DNA of 64,000 nucleotides from IMG/VR virus record IMGVR_UViG_3300018080_000009, positions 40,015 to 104,014 of that record; one strand, 5' to 3'. Source of the stretch: a virus. Each line of letters begins with the position of its first letter. The stretch's first letter is position 1. The notes below the pieces were generated by a model, which made no database searches, had not been told where the DNA came from, and saw nothing but the letters and a program-made list of their open reading frames with translations. The translations under genes were made by a program, and so were the position numbers. Below are positions 34,427 through 42,715 of the stretch, piece after piece.

Positions 34427-35124
34427 AGACATATAACGTAAGTGAGATATTTCTGTCCATTCAGGGTGAAGGTAGATCCGTAGGGTCTCCCGCAGTATTT
34501 GTTCGATTAGCTGGTTGCAACAGAAAATGTGAATTTTGCGATACTGATCATATGGTTCAGGAAGAAATGTCTTCAATGACTATCCGAAGGCGTGTCAGAG
34601 AATTAATTGAAGATTGTGAAGACATGTTGATAGTTCTGACTGGTGGAGAACCTCTGATGCAGATGGATCAGGAATTGCTGCATTATTTGTCAGGCATGGG
34701 CAAGGTATGTCTTGAGACAAATGGCGAGCTATGTGAAAATTTTTCAAAAAGGTTTGATGCCAAGTTTTATGACATTGTATTAAGCCCTAAGTCTCAGAAG
34801 ATAGATTCAGAATTTTTGCAAATGGTGGATACATTTAAGTTACTTGTCCCGTATCCGAAGGAGTTGGATGAGGAGAAGGTCAGAGCCATGATTACGATGG
34901 CTCAAAGGGGTGGTCCCAAAGAATTAATACTCCAGCCTCAAACGCATCCAGGATTGTTTCAGCTGGACGATACGAGGTCTATTCGTCTAGTAGGTGGAGA
35001 TGTCTTGGTTAAGTGGAGAATGAACTGTGAAAAGGCACTGAAGCTGTCTCTCAGGTGGAGACGACAGTACAATGAAAATTGGAGAGTAATACCTCAAACA
35101 CATCGATTCATGGAAATGAGATAA
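34423..35124 (+). CDS. queE: QueE: 7-carboxy-7-deazaguanine synthase (radical SAM)
   Basis: 233 residues. SIQGEGRSVGSPAVFVRLAG precedes the CX3CX2C cluster (C32, C36, C39 in CNRKCEFC), and LTGGEPL is the SAM-binding GGE motif. QueE contracts the ring of CPH4 to CDG. ATGA overlap with QueD indicates coupling. Length and motif order are normal. Confidence 0.92.
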   Translation: MKTYNVSEIFLSIQGEGRSVGSPAVFVRLAGCNRKCEFCDTDHMVQEEMSSMTIRRRVRELIEDCEDMLIVLTGGEPLMQMDQELLHYLSGMGKVCLETNGELCENFSKRFDAKFYDIVLSPKSQKIDSEFLQMVDTFKLLVPYPKELDEEKVRAMITMAQRGGPKELILQPQTHPGLFQLDDTRSIRLVGGDVLVKWRMNCEKALKLSLRWRRQYNENWRVIPQTHRFMEMR

Positions 35125-35133
35125 GGAGAAGTC

Positions 35134-35520
35134 ATGACAGATGAGAAGATCATGGTAGATACGTATAGAGAAGGAGATGAGGAACCGACTCAAGCTCAAG
35201 AACCTAAGCTAACAGACGTTTCAGAAGAGGAGCAACAGGAAGAAGAGATTCCTTTGTCGGCAGTATTACTTCTCAAGTACAAGGATCGGGTAGAAATAGC
35301 CCCAAAAGGATTGGGAATCGAAGTAGATCATGAGGCATCTGCACGGGAGATCCGTGACATAGTTCATTCAGTGTACTGTGATTTCGATACCATGATTAAG
35401 GGCAAGGAAGCAGCTAAGGCTATGGCAACGACTCTTGTCCAGGCTTCGAGGGTTATTCAGCCTCCGAAAATGGCTATGACTAACTTGATGAAAGGTATGC
35501 CAGGAGGGAGACCAAGATGA
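35134..35520 (+). CDS. Hypothetical protein inside the deazaguanine island
   Basis: 128 residues: an acidic, Gln/Glu-rich N-terminus (1-40), a small folded part and a Met-rich end (KMAMTNLMKGMPGGRPR). No enzyme motifs. Lies between queE and folE and overlaps folE by 4 bases. Confidence 0.55.
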   Translation: MTDEKIMVDTYREGDEEPTQAQEPKLTDVSEEEQQEEEIPLSAVLLLKYKDRVEIAPKGLGIEVDHEASAREIRDIVHSVYCDFDTMIKGKEAAKAMATTLVQASRVIQPPKMAMTNLMKGMPGGRPR

Positions 35521-36077
35521 ATGAAGCCAAGCCACTGGTTGAGCTTTCGAAAGCCGTTGATATGATTCTGGAATCTGTTGGTGAGAATACGGTTAGAGAG
35601 GGTTTAAGAGAAACTCCAGCTCGAGTAGCAAACATGTATCTGGATTTGACCAGGGGATTGAGAGATCCAGCTCCAGAAATGACTACCTTTGATAAAGGGG
35701 ATAACGATCAGATGGTGACCATTATGGGCATAGATTATTGGTCTATGTGTGAGCATCATTTGATTCCTTTTTATGGACAGGTTCATATTGGGTATTTGCC
35801 TAACGATAGAATAGCTGGATTGTCTAAGTTTGCCAGAATAACAGATTGGTATGCAAAAAGACCACAGATTCAGGAACAGATGACGGCCCAGATTGCTGGA
35901 CATCTGATGAGACAATTAGAACCCAAGGGTGTGATAGTGGTAGTAGAGGGTACGCATTTGTGTATGGCAATGCGTGGGGTTAGGAAGCCCAATCATGTTA
36001 CGATGACTTCAGCTATCCGAGGAAACATACCTAAGTCTGAGTTTCTTGATCTGCTCAAGATTCATAAAGGTAAATAA
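35517..36077 (+). CDS. folE: FolE: GTP cyclohydrolase I
   Basis: 186 residues. The zinc site is C78-E-H80-H81 (SMCEHHLIPF) with a later Cys in GTHLCMAMRGV. GYLPNDRIAGLSKFARI and the C-terminal TSAIRG are also conserved. It turns GTP into dihydroneopterin triphosphate, the entry step of preQ0 synthesis. ATGA overlap upstream and a one-base overlap with the HAD gene downstream. Confidence 0.93.
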   Translation: MNEAKPLVELSKAVDMILESVGENTVREGLRETPARVANMYLDLTRGLRDPAPEMTTFDKGDNDQMVTIMGIDYWSMCEHHLIPFYGQVHIGYLPNDRIAGLSKFARITDWYAKRPQIQEQMTAQIAGHLMRQLEPKGVIVVVEGTHLCMAMRGVRKPNHVTMTSAIRGNIPKSEFLDLLKIHKGK

Positions 36078-36478
36078 TGCGTGATTGGGGAGGCAAGAAG
36101 CCGATAGCTGTCGTAGATATCGATGGAGTATTGGCTACAGGCACAGTGGAAGATGTTTATTCAGAAGATGCTGGATGGGCATTTGGTAAATGTAGTCCAA
36201 TTTTTGAAGGGATCGAAATCTTGAATAGGCTTCGTGAGCAAGATGTGAAAATAGTGCTTCATACGGCCAGATGGGAAGATGACAGAGCAGTTACCGAGCA
36301 TTGGTTGAGTTCACATGAAGTAGCTTATGATGAGTTGATAATGGGCAAGCCTAGTGCAGACATCTATATTGATGACAAGAACTTTCCAGTTCCTTTCATT
36401 CCGGAGGATTGGGATTTAGATCGGGCCATTAATTACATTTTAGATGAAATCGAAAGCAATCGTGGGAAGAGAACATAA
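36077..36478 (+). CDS. HAD-superfamily hydrolase/phosphatase
   Basis: 133 residues. Motif I VVDIDGVLA (nucleophile Asp and DxD), motif II LHTARW and motif III/IV KPSADIYIDDKNF are complete. Small cap-less HAD enzymes often remove phosphate from sugars or nucleotides. In this island it could dephosphorylate a sugar or deazapurine intermediate (inference). Confidence 0.8.
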   Translation: MRDWGGKKPIAVVDIDGVLATGTVEDVYSEDAGWAFGKCSPIFEGIEILNRLREQDVKIVLHTARWEDDRAVTEHWLSSHEVAYDELIMGKPSADIYIDDKNFPVPFIPEDWDLDRAINYILDEIESNRGKRT

Positions 36479-37623
36479 TGGAGAGAACAGTTCCAGACGT
36501 TTCTAAGCAGGAAGGTAAGTTCGAGAAGAGGTGGTCTAAGAGTTTTGAGAAGATGCAAGTACTCAAGGCAGAATGGCTTATTACCAGAAAATGCGATTTG
36601 AAATGTTCTTACTGTAGGATTATAGATTCGTCTTCTTTGCATGGTAGGCCGGAATTGACTACTCAGCAATTGATCGATGTAGTCAAGATGTTTGCAGATC
36701 AATGGCCTGGGGCACCGCTGGTAGTTTATGGTGGAGAACCTTGTACTAGGGATGATTTGCCTGAGTTGATTAGTGCTGGTAGGGAGTATGGTGTAAAGCT
36801 TCCTGTCATTTCGAATTCTCTGAGGATTATGAGGGATGAAGATTTTCGTGAGAGGCTAGTACGTTCTGGCCTAGAAAATTGGTCTGTTTCGTTTGATGGA
36901 GCTTGGGAAGATCAAACTGTGGATAAGGCTTCGTTTTTGAAATCTGATAAGGGATTCAAGGCTCTTCAGATGTTCAGAGATAAGTATGGTATTAGGGATT
37001 TGGTAGCATGTGTTACAGTGACAAATAGGAATATAGATAATCTTCCTCAGATTCTTCAGTATCTGACGAGGGAAGGTATTCATGCCATATTTACTCCCTT
37101 ACATATTGGGGGCCCAGAGTATGAATATGGTCAAGGAAATCCAGATGACTTGCCTTCTCAGAAACAATTAGATGAAGTGTCTCCACAACTTTATTCGATG
37201 GTGAAGTCGGGTAGGTATCTTTGTTCTAATGATGCAGCGTGGTTTAATGTGTAGCCAGAGCATTTTCGGAAACAAGATTGGATGTGTAATGATAAAGGTC
37301 TGGTGACCATAGATGCCGATGGTTCGTTGAAGTATTGTGTAGACATTGCATTTAGGGAAGAGGATACGATGTTTGTCTGGGAGCTTTCTACGGAAGAAGG
37401 TCAGAGAAAGTTTCTGAAGACCATTCAAAAAGGTCCTGTGTGTAAAGGGTGTTTGTGGAATCCAGCTTACGAATGTATTAAGAGAGCAAGGGATCCTGAA
37501 ATAGGTATCGATGAAGGGAGAAAGCGTTCACGACATTACGTTGATGAAAAGAGGATAGATATTTTATATGGGGGTGCTGGTAAGTATTTCAAAGGTAATC
37601 CTGAGTTGAAAGTATGTAGATGA
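36478..37623 (+). CDS. Radical SAM/SPASM protein interrupted by an in-frame TAG
   Basis: The frame reads through one amber codon at 37252-37254 to give 381 residues. N-terminal radical SAM core: CDLKCSYC (C39, C43, C46) and VVYGGEPC. After the amber, a SPASM-like Cys-rich end: WMCNDKGLVTIDADGSLKYC, then VCKGCLWNPAYEC. The downstream part has no ribosome site of its own, so this is one gene, either broken, miscalled (AAG to TAG is one change) or recoded. SPASM enzymes modify peptides or small substrates; here, possibly the deazaguanine base (inference). Confidence 0.7.
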
Positions 37624-37841
37624 GTGAGAAGGACGATAAAAAAGTTTTTAATCTAGTTAAAGGTGGTGGAAAACCAAATAAGCTCAAAAAGCTTCTGGAG
37701 GATTTCAAGGAAAATTTACCTATCTTGATTGAATATTCAGAACCGAATGCAAAATTATGTATGGCTAGGTATAAAGCTTTCTTGGCCGAAGGATTTGATT
37801 CTGTCCAAGCACTGTCCTTAACCATGAAAATGTTAGAGTAG
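37620..37841 (+). CDS. Hypothetical small protein
   Basis: 73 residues: Lys/Gly-rich N-terminus then a helical domain (YSEPNAKLCMARYKAFLAEG). ATGA-type overlap with the radical SAM gene. Unknown role, but part of the same transcription unit as the glycosyltransferases. Confidence 0.55.
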   Translation: MSEKDDKKVFNLVKGGGKPNKLKKLLEDFKENLPILIEYSEPNAKLCMARYKAFLAEGFDSVQALSLTMKMLE

Positions 37842-37854
37842 TTTAGGAGAGATT

Positions 37855-38694
37855 ATGCCCAAGAAAAAGACATTGTCGTCTGTCGTTGTTGAGGAGCCAG
37901 GCATTACAGTTGCGATTCCAACGATAGGTAGGGTAGAAACGCTTCCTGCTGTAATAACGTCGGTGTGTTTCCAGACGTATTCTGTCGGTGAAATAATCAT
38001 TCTTGATGAAGCTAAGACTCCAATTATGGAATCGTATGCAGTGAATCAAGCGTTAGACGTATTGTCTATCAGGAATGGTGTAGAGATAAAGGTCATTCGA
38101 AGTCGTAGAAGGGGAGGTATTGGTGCAGCTAGATTGAAGTTGGCTGAAGAAGCTTTGAATGATCGTATTATGATGATTGATGATGATGTGGTTTTGAATC
38201 CGGCATGTATAGAACATTTGTATAATGCACTTCAGGATTATGAGGTTCCGTGGGCAGTACCGACCTGTTTCTTAGTACCGGCTAATTTAGAGTTGGATGG
38301 ATACATAGATACTTTGGTTGATGCTGAAGATCCGAAGGTGGTATCATGGACAGAAAAGTATCCGTGGTTTGTTCCGTATTTTCGATATTTGGGATCCATA
38401 GAGAGGAAGATACCTGTAGCTGGTACGCAAAGCATTATGCTTTCTAAAAGAGAATTGCTTTCTAAAGCTGGGGATATGTGGAAGCTAGGCAATCTTCCGA
38501 GAGAAGATACCTATATGACTAAGAAGATGGGTCCAGGCATGTTTATTTCGAGAGCAGAATGTCTACATTATGAACACCCTTCTCAATTGGATAGAGGAAA
38601 TTGGGGTAAGTCTACGTTTTATCGTCTACATGAAGCTATAATGACAGATCCAGATGGGTTTCTGTCCATGATGAAGAAGAATGGTGTAGATTAG
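37855..38694 (+). CDS. GT-A fold (GT2-like) glycosyltransferase
   Basis: 279 residues. TVAIPTIGRVETLPAVITSV is the typical GT2 N-terminus. GGIGAARLKLAEEAL and MMIDDDVVLNP supply the DxD-type metal site that binds the nucleotide sugar. The C-terminal part has a possible catalytic acidic site (LPREDTYMTKKMG). No membrane segment, so it is soluble. It lies between the HAD/radical SAM genes and dpdA. Confidence 0.8.
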   Translation: MPKKKTLSSVVVEEPGITVAIPTIGRVETLPAVITSVCFQTYSVGEIIILDEAKTPIMESYAVNQALDVLSIRNGVEIKVIRSRRRGGIGAARLKLAEEALNDRIMMIDDDVVLNPACIEHLYNALQDYEVPWAVPTCFLVPANLELDGYIDTLVDAEDPKVVSWTEKYPWFVPYFRYLGSIERKIPVAGTQSIMLSKRELLSKAGDMWKLGNLPREDTYMTKKMGPGMFISRAECLHYEHPSQLDRGNWGKSTFYRLHEAIMTDPDGFLSMMKKNGVD

Positions 38695-38703
38695 GAGAGA
38701 TTC

Positions 38704-39819
38704 ATGAAGGTAGCCCTGATAGCAGATGAGTATCGTACTTCTTATAGTAGGTTTGAAGACTATTATTTGAATTATTCTGCTATGGGCTATGTTGAAGGAC
38801 TAAGCAGAGCTCTAGTTGAAGCAGGCCATGAGGTATTGGTCATAGCCCATAAGCCAGAATCTGAGTTTAATAATGGTAGATTTACTGCCTTGGGATTAGG
38901 GATGCAGTCTGATATTGAATTCTCTCAGTCAGTGCATCATATTTTGTGTGAGAAGCCTGTCGATGTTGTTGAGGCTCCGTCTTTCAAGTATCCCCTGTTG
39001 ATTGAGCAGCTTGTTGGAGGGACTCCCACGGTAGTACGTGTTGACATTGGTACAATGGATTTGGTTGAGAAGGGTAGATGGGCTGATGATGTAAAATATG
39101 CTTCAAGGCATAAGTCCTGGTCTAGGCATCTACTTGAATTGAAAACAGTGTCTATGGCTTCTGGAATCATAGCTCCGAAGTCGGTCCATAGAAGCAGGGC
39201 ATCTTTGATTACAGATGCTCCGATTTCTGGGATTTCAAATGGGGTAGATATTCTGATAGACAGGGAAGATCTGTTTGAGAATAGAGAAGGTTTTATTATT
39301 CCAGTGTTAGATGTTTCTAGGGAGATGTCTGCTTTAGTCAAAGGGATCTGTTCAGTACTCCAGGGTGAGAAAGTTACTTTGGTAGGGCATCCGAATATCG
39401 GCAGTTTGTTTGATGGGGCTTTTTTGAATACAGTTACTTTAGAGATGGATATAGGACTTCATTGTTGGACTAAGAGATTGCTTTCTTGTGAAGCTGTAAT
39501 TCTCCCAGGCATGTTGTCGGAGTATACTCCTATGGTTATGGATGCAATGGTTCATGCATGTCCGACTATTTGTTTCAACTGTGGACCAGATACAGCTTCT
39601 TGGCCTTTATATTTCATGGGTGAGCAAAATATTCTCTCGGTCAGGAATCTTCCGAAGATTTTGGATTTTATGCGTAAGGAAAAGAGGGAAGATCAGGTGA
39701 ATAAGTTCTATGAATTTGCTGAGAAGCATTTGTGGAGTAAATTAATCCCTGAGTACGAGGAAATATATCTCGATGCTATGGCTTATTCGGCTAATAGAGG
39801 ACGTACACGAGGATGGTAG
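38704..39819 (+). CDS. GT-B fold (GT4-like) glycosyltransferase
   Basis: 371 residues. Start MKVALIADEYRTSYSRF and GYVEGLSRALVEAGHEVLVI form a GT4 N-terminal Rossmann domain. In the C-terminal half AVILPGMLSEYTPMVMDAMV has the usual EYTP...E/DAM donor-binding arrangement of retaining GT4 enzymes. The gene overlaps dpdA by 7 bases, a strong sign of joint expression. Known GT4 member QTMAN/GTDC1 mannosylates queuosine in tRNA; relation to this protein is untested. Confidence 0.75.
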   Translation: MKVALIADEYRTSYSRFEDYYLNYSAMGYVEGLSRALVEAGHEVLVIAHKPESEFNNGRFTALGLGMQSDIEFSQSVHHILCEKPVDVVEAPSFKYPLLIEQLVGGTPTVVRVDIGTMDLVEKGRWADDVKYASRHKSWSRHLLELKTVSMASGIIAPKSVHRSRASLITDAPISGISNGVDILIDREDLFENREGFIIPVLDVSREMSALVKGICSVLQGEKVTLVGHPNIGSLFDGAFLNTVTLEMDIGLHCWTKRLLSCEAVILPGMLSEYTPMVMDAMVHACPTICFNCGPDTASWPLYFMGEQNILSVRNLPKILDFMRKEKREDQVNKFYEFAEKHLWSKLIPEYEEIYLDAMAYSANRGRTRGW

Positions 39820-41459
39820 ACAAAGGCACAGGGCAGGAAAACATTGTCGTCGATGACGATGAAGAGTTTCCATATTGTGGTAGGGAAGGTGATATAGAAG
39901 AGCCACCTGAAGATGAGGAGGATCTTCCTGAGACATTAGAATTGTCTCCAGTTCCAGAGAATACGTCTGAAGATTCTTTAGACTCTCGTATAGAAGTAGT
40001 GAAGAATCCGGCTTTAGAATCATTCTTGAAACGATGTGATAGAGATTTACCTCCAGATAGAAGGTGCTATGGAATAAAGCTTTGTTTTGCTGGTTGTGAA
40101 TCAAAAGCTGTAAGGGATGGATTGTATCGAATAGGAGTACGTCAGATTCTGGTTTCGTATTTTTATTTTAGGAAGTATCTCAAGAGGACGTCCCTTCAGG
40201 AGCTTGCCGAAGACCTAGGTAGATTTGATTTTGTGTTTCTTGATTCTGGTGGATTTACTCTGATGCAGGCTTTGCAGAAGAATAAGGCTACAGAGAATTT
40301 GAAGGATTATGCAGAGGAATACTACCGTGAATTGCCTAAGATACATCATTTGTTCTCGATATGTGCTGAAGTTGACGTAGAAGAATTAGGCATAGCCTAT
40401 ATGGAGGAGAAGAAGCGTCAGATGCTAGATGCAGGAGTAAATATAGCTCCAGTCATCCAGCAAAAGCCAATATCTCAGTATGAGAGCTATGGTTGGTTTG
40501 ATTTGTTTCCCTACATAGCTTTGGGTTCTATTACAGCCAGTGATCCTAAATATGTTTCGTACATTAATCAGCTGTATGAAATCGGTAAGGAAAAGGGAAT
40601 TGTCTATCATGGTTTTGGTGTGACCAGAGCTAACACGATTCTTCGTTCTCGATACTATTCAGTCGATTCTACGTCGTGGACTTCTGGAGCTCGATTTGGC
40701 GTGACTATGATTTTTCAGAATGGTCGTATACGTCACTATGACAAAAAGAAAAAAGATGTTCGTAAGAGGTATAAGAGAAGGTTTGAAGAGGCTGGATTGA
40801 TCTGGAGTGATTTGGAGCAGGATAAGAACTTCGAGATCAATATGATGAATGCTTTGGCTTGGAAACAATGGGCAGACTATATCAAGTATTCCGCACATAA
40901 ATGTTACTGGTTGACACCGAAGGAGTGGGATGAAGCTCTGACCATGAAATCCAAGGCTTTTAATGCCGAAGGTCTGATGGATAGAAGTGCATCTATTCAG
41001 AGGACTATGAGTAGGAGATTAGCTCAGGTAGATGATGCGAGGAAGGATGATAGGACTCAAGAACCCCTGCTATGTAACAATTGCAATATGTCTGGTAGGT
41101 GTCCCAGATATAAGCCAGAACAACCGTGTGGATATGACATCAATATTCGATTAGAGACTCAAGCTGATCTGAAGAGAGCTATTCAGATAGTGTTGGAGTC
41201 TCAATTAGGTAGAGTGAATACAGGGATTTTATTTGAAAAGCTGGAGGGAGGTACTTTTGATATGAATCTTTCTCTAGAGGTCCAGAGATTTATGAACATG
41301 GTTGCCCAGGCAAAGAGTATTTTTGAAATACGTGACGATGAGATAGAAATAAAGGCTAAGGGTGGTGGAGCTGTATCCAAGATGATGGAAGCTTTGTTTA
41401 AAGATTCAGATTCCAAAAAAGAAAAGGGTCCGGTAATTAATATTACGAAAGAAGATTAG
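39813..41459 (+). CDS. dpdA: DpdA-type TGT-like DNA transglycosylase with C-terminal extension
   Basis: 548 residues. An acidic N-terminus (1-60) precedes a TIM-barrel of the tRNA-guanine transglycosylase superfamily: FLDSGGFTL (about 142-150) and VDSTSWTSGARFG (about 284-296), the two catalytic aspartate regions. YIALGSI and HGFGVTR also fit phage DpdA. DpdA exchanges guanine in DNA for a 7-deazaguanine base such as preQ0. The TGT zinc site is absent; instead a separate domain begins at about 418 with C421, C424, C430, C439 and a helical end. All preQ0 genes are in the window. Confidence 0.85.
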   Translation: MVDKGTGQENIVVDDDEEFPYCGREGDIEEPPEDEEDLPETLELSPVPENTSEDSLDSRIEVVKNPALESFLKRCDRDLPPDRRCYGIKLCFAGCESKAVRDGLYRIGVRQILVSYFYFRKYLKRTSLQELAEDLGRFDFVFLDSGGFTLMQALQKNKATENLKDYAEEYYRELPKIHHLFSICAEVDVEELGIAYMEEKKRQMLDAGVNIAPVIQQKPISQYESYGWFDLFPYIALGSITASDPKYVSYINQLYEIGKEKGIVYHGFGVTRANTILRSRYYSVDSTSWTSGARFGVTMIFQNGRIRHYDKKKKDVRKRYKRRFEEAGLIWSDLEQDKNFEINMMNALAWKQWADYIKYSAHKCYWLTPKEWDEALTMKSKAFNAEGLMDRSASIQRTMSRRLAQVDDARKDDRTQEPLLCNNCNMSGRCPRYKPEQPCGYDINIRLETQADLKRAIQIVLESQLGRVNTGILFEKLEGGTFDMNLSLEVQRFMNMVAQAKSIFEIRDDEIEIKAKGGGAVSKMMEALFKDSDSKKEKGPVINITKED

Positions 41460-41471
41460 CTGTTTAAATGT

Positions 41472-41499
41472 TTGACAAAACCCCTAAGTATACTACAAT
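41472..41499 (+). promoter_or_regulatory. Sigma-70-type promoter, TTGACAAAAC family
   Basis: TTGACA and TACAAT are 16 bases apart, 13 bases after the dpdA stop, so a new unit begins here. Confidence 0.75.
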
Positions 41500-41548
41500 G
41501 CAGTGAATCAACAGGAATGAAGCTCTGCATTCAAAAGGAGATATGTTT

Positions 41549-41944
41549 ATGACAAACGAGAAGAATTTTAGCATCCAAGCATGGCATGATGAGGGTGAGA
41601 AGCACTATGTCAAGCTTGAGACTGAGGTTAATGAATTGAGGGCACAGCTTGAGGCCAAGGAGAAAGAAAAACAAGAACTCGGTATTCTTTTGGGTAAAGA
41701 TCAGCCCAGTAATGTCACTAGGATACAGGTAAAAAGACCTGTCATGAGTGCATACAGATCATTGCATTTGAAGGGAGATGATCATGCCGAGGTTAGGGAT
41801 TTTGTCCAGGCTGTAATGAAGAACAACAGCGATCTGGATGAGAAGAGGATCATGACATGTTTGCGAGATCTATCTCGATCAGGTGAGATTGGTTTAGATG
41901 TGACTAATAATCGTCTGACTGCTCTTAAGAGTCAAAAGAAATAG
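41549..41944 (+). CDS. Hypothetical protein with coiled coil
   Basis: 131 residues: a coiled coil at 15-45 (LETEVNELRAQLEAKEKEKQ) then a helical domain. The ATG 8 bases after AGGAG is preferred to one only 2 bases after it. First gene behind a promoter; role unknown. Confidence 0.6.
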   Translation: MTNEKNFSIQAWHDEGEKHYVKLETEVNELRAQLEAKEKEKQELGILLGKDQPSNVTRIQVKRPVMSAYRSLHLKGDDHAEVRDFVQAVMKNNSDLDEKRIMTCLRDLSRSGEIGLDVTNNRLTALKSQKK

Positions 41945-42026
41945 GGTACGATAAGCTTAGAATTACAGTGTAGTTGCACATAAGACAAGGAATGGTTATA
42001 CTAGATATGTGGAAAGTGGAATTGAA

Positions 42027-42218
42027 ATGTTTGGATCGAGTACAAAAAGCACTGTTGCAATGCAGAAGCTCTATTCTGAAATTGAGTGGACACTTGTGCA
42101 ATGCTCAGAGTGTAGCTATGAATGGCGAAGTACTGCTGTCGCCATACATGGAGTGCTTTGTCCCGTTTGCAGTTCCCCGGTTGAAGTCAAAGAAGATCTG
42201 GATCTCGAACTCGTCTAG
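42027..42218 (+). CDS. Small zinc-ribbon protein (start uncertain)
   Basis: 63 residues with QCSECSYEW and LCPVCSSPVEV, a two-CxxC ribbon. A GTG six codons upstream is the other possible start; both lack good ribosome sites. Directly after its stop, in the +1 frame, codons for a hydrophobic segment (LLAIFVLIGNFVWIIFALI) run to 42321 without a start codon, so this may be the front half of a frameshifted zinc-ribbon membrane protein. Confidence 0.5.
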   Translation: MFGSSTKSTVAMQKLYSEIEWTLVQCSECSYEWRSTAVAIHGVLCPVCSSPVEVKEDLDLELV

Positions 42219-42331
42219 TTCACAGATTCTAGGTACTGATTGGCTGAAGCTTCTGGCTATCTTTGTCCTTATTGGCAATTTTGTTTGGATCATTTTTGCT
42301 CTAATCCGGTCGGTTTTGTAAGGAGAATTCT

Positions 42332-42715
42332 ATGTATTGGTTGAGCTTTTCTTTTGTCGGAATGTTTAAGAATCTTCCGTGGAGAAAGATATTAGAATGG
42401 ACTATAGCTATTGGCATAGTGTTGTCCTTAGTATTTTGGATCAATCGATGCAGGGATTCAGGGGATTTGTCTGGTATTGATGCAGTACTTGAACATACTA
42501 AGAGAGTCGATGAGTCTTTGAAGAAGTCCATGGATAAGATCGATAGGTTGGAGCAAGAATTGAAGACAATCCGTGGAGCATTAGAGATTTTGGCTGAGAG
42601 AGAGCTTGAGAGTATAGAAGCTCGGGAAGGTATCGAAAATGAACTTCGTGACGCCGGTACGATTTCTGATATCGATTGTCTTGTGTATGGGGATTGTGTT
42701 ACCAGCATACGCTGA
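42332..42715 (+). CDS. i-spanin (Rz)-like membrane coiled-coil protein
   Basis: 127 residues. One N-terminal membrane segment (WTIAIGIVLSLVFWI, about 23-37) then a long coiled coil (residues 50-105) ending in a Cys-containing tail. This is the Rz-like inner-membrane spanin layout. The next gene begins inside it in another frame, as o-spanin genes often do. Strong AAGGAG site. Function inferred from topology. Confidence 0.5.
   Translation: MYWLSFSFVGMFKNLPWRKILEWTIAIGIVLSLVFWINRCRDSGDLSGIDAVLEHTKRVDESLKKSMDKIDRLEQELKTIRGALEILAERELESIEAREGIENELRDAGTISDIDCLVYGDCVTSIR

Noticed and set aside
36478-37623. General recoding of TAG in this genome
   Set aside because: Many genes here end cleanly at TAG with a properly placed next start, and only one gene has an internal TAG; no suppressor tRNA was seen.
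41974-42321. 115-codon frame covering the zinc-ribbon gene
   Set aside because: Its first two thirds are the shadow of the zinc-ribbon frame; only the last hydrophobic part looks real and is treated as a possible frameshift remnant.
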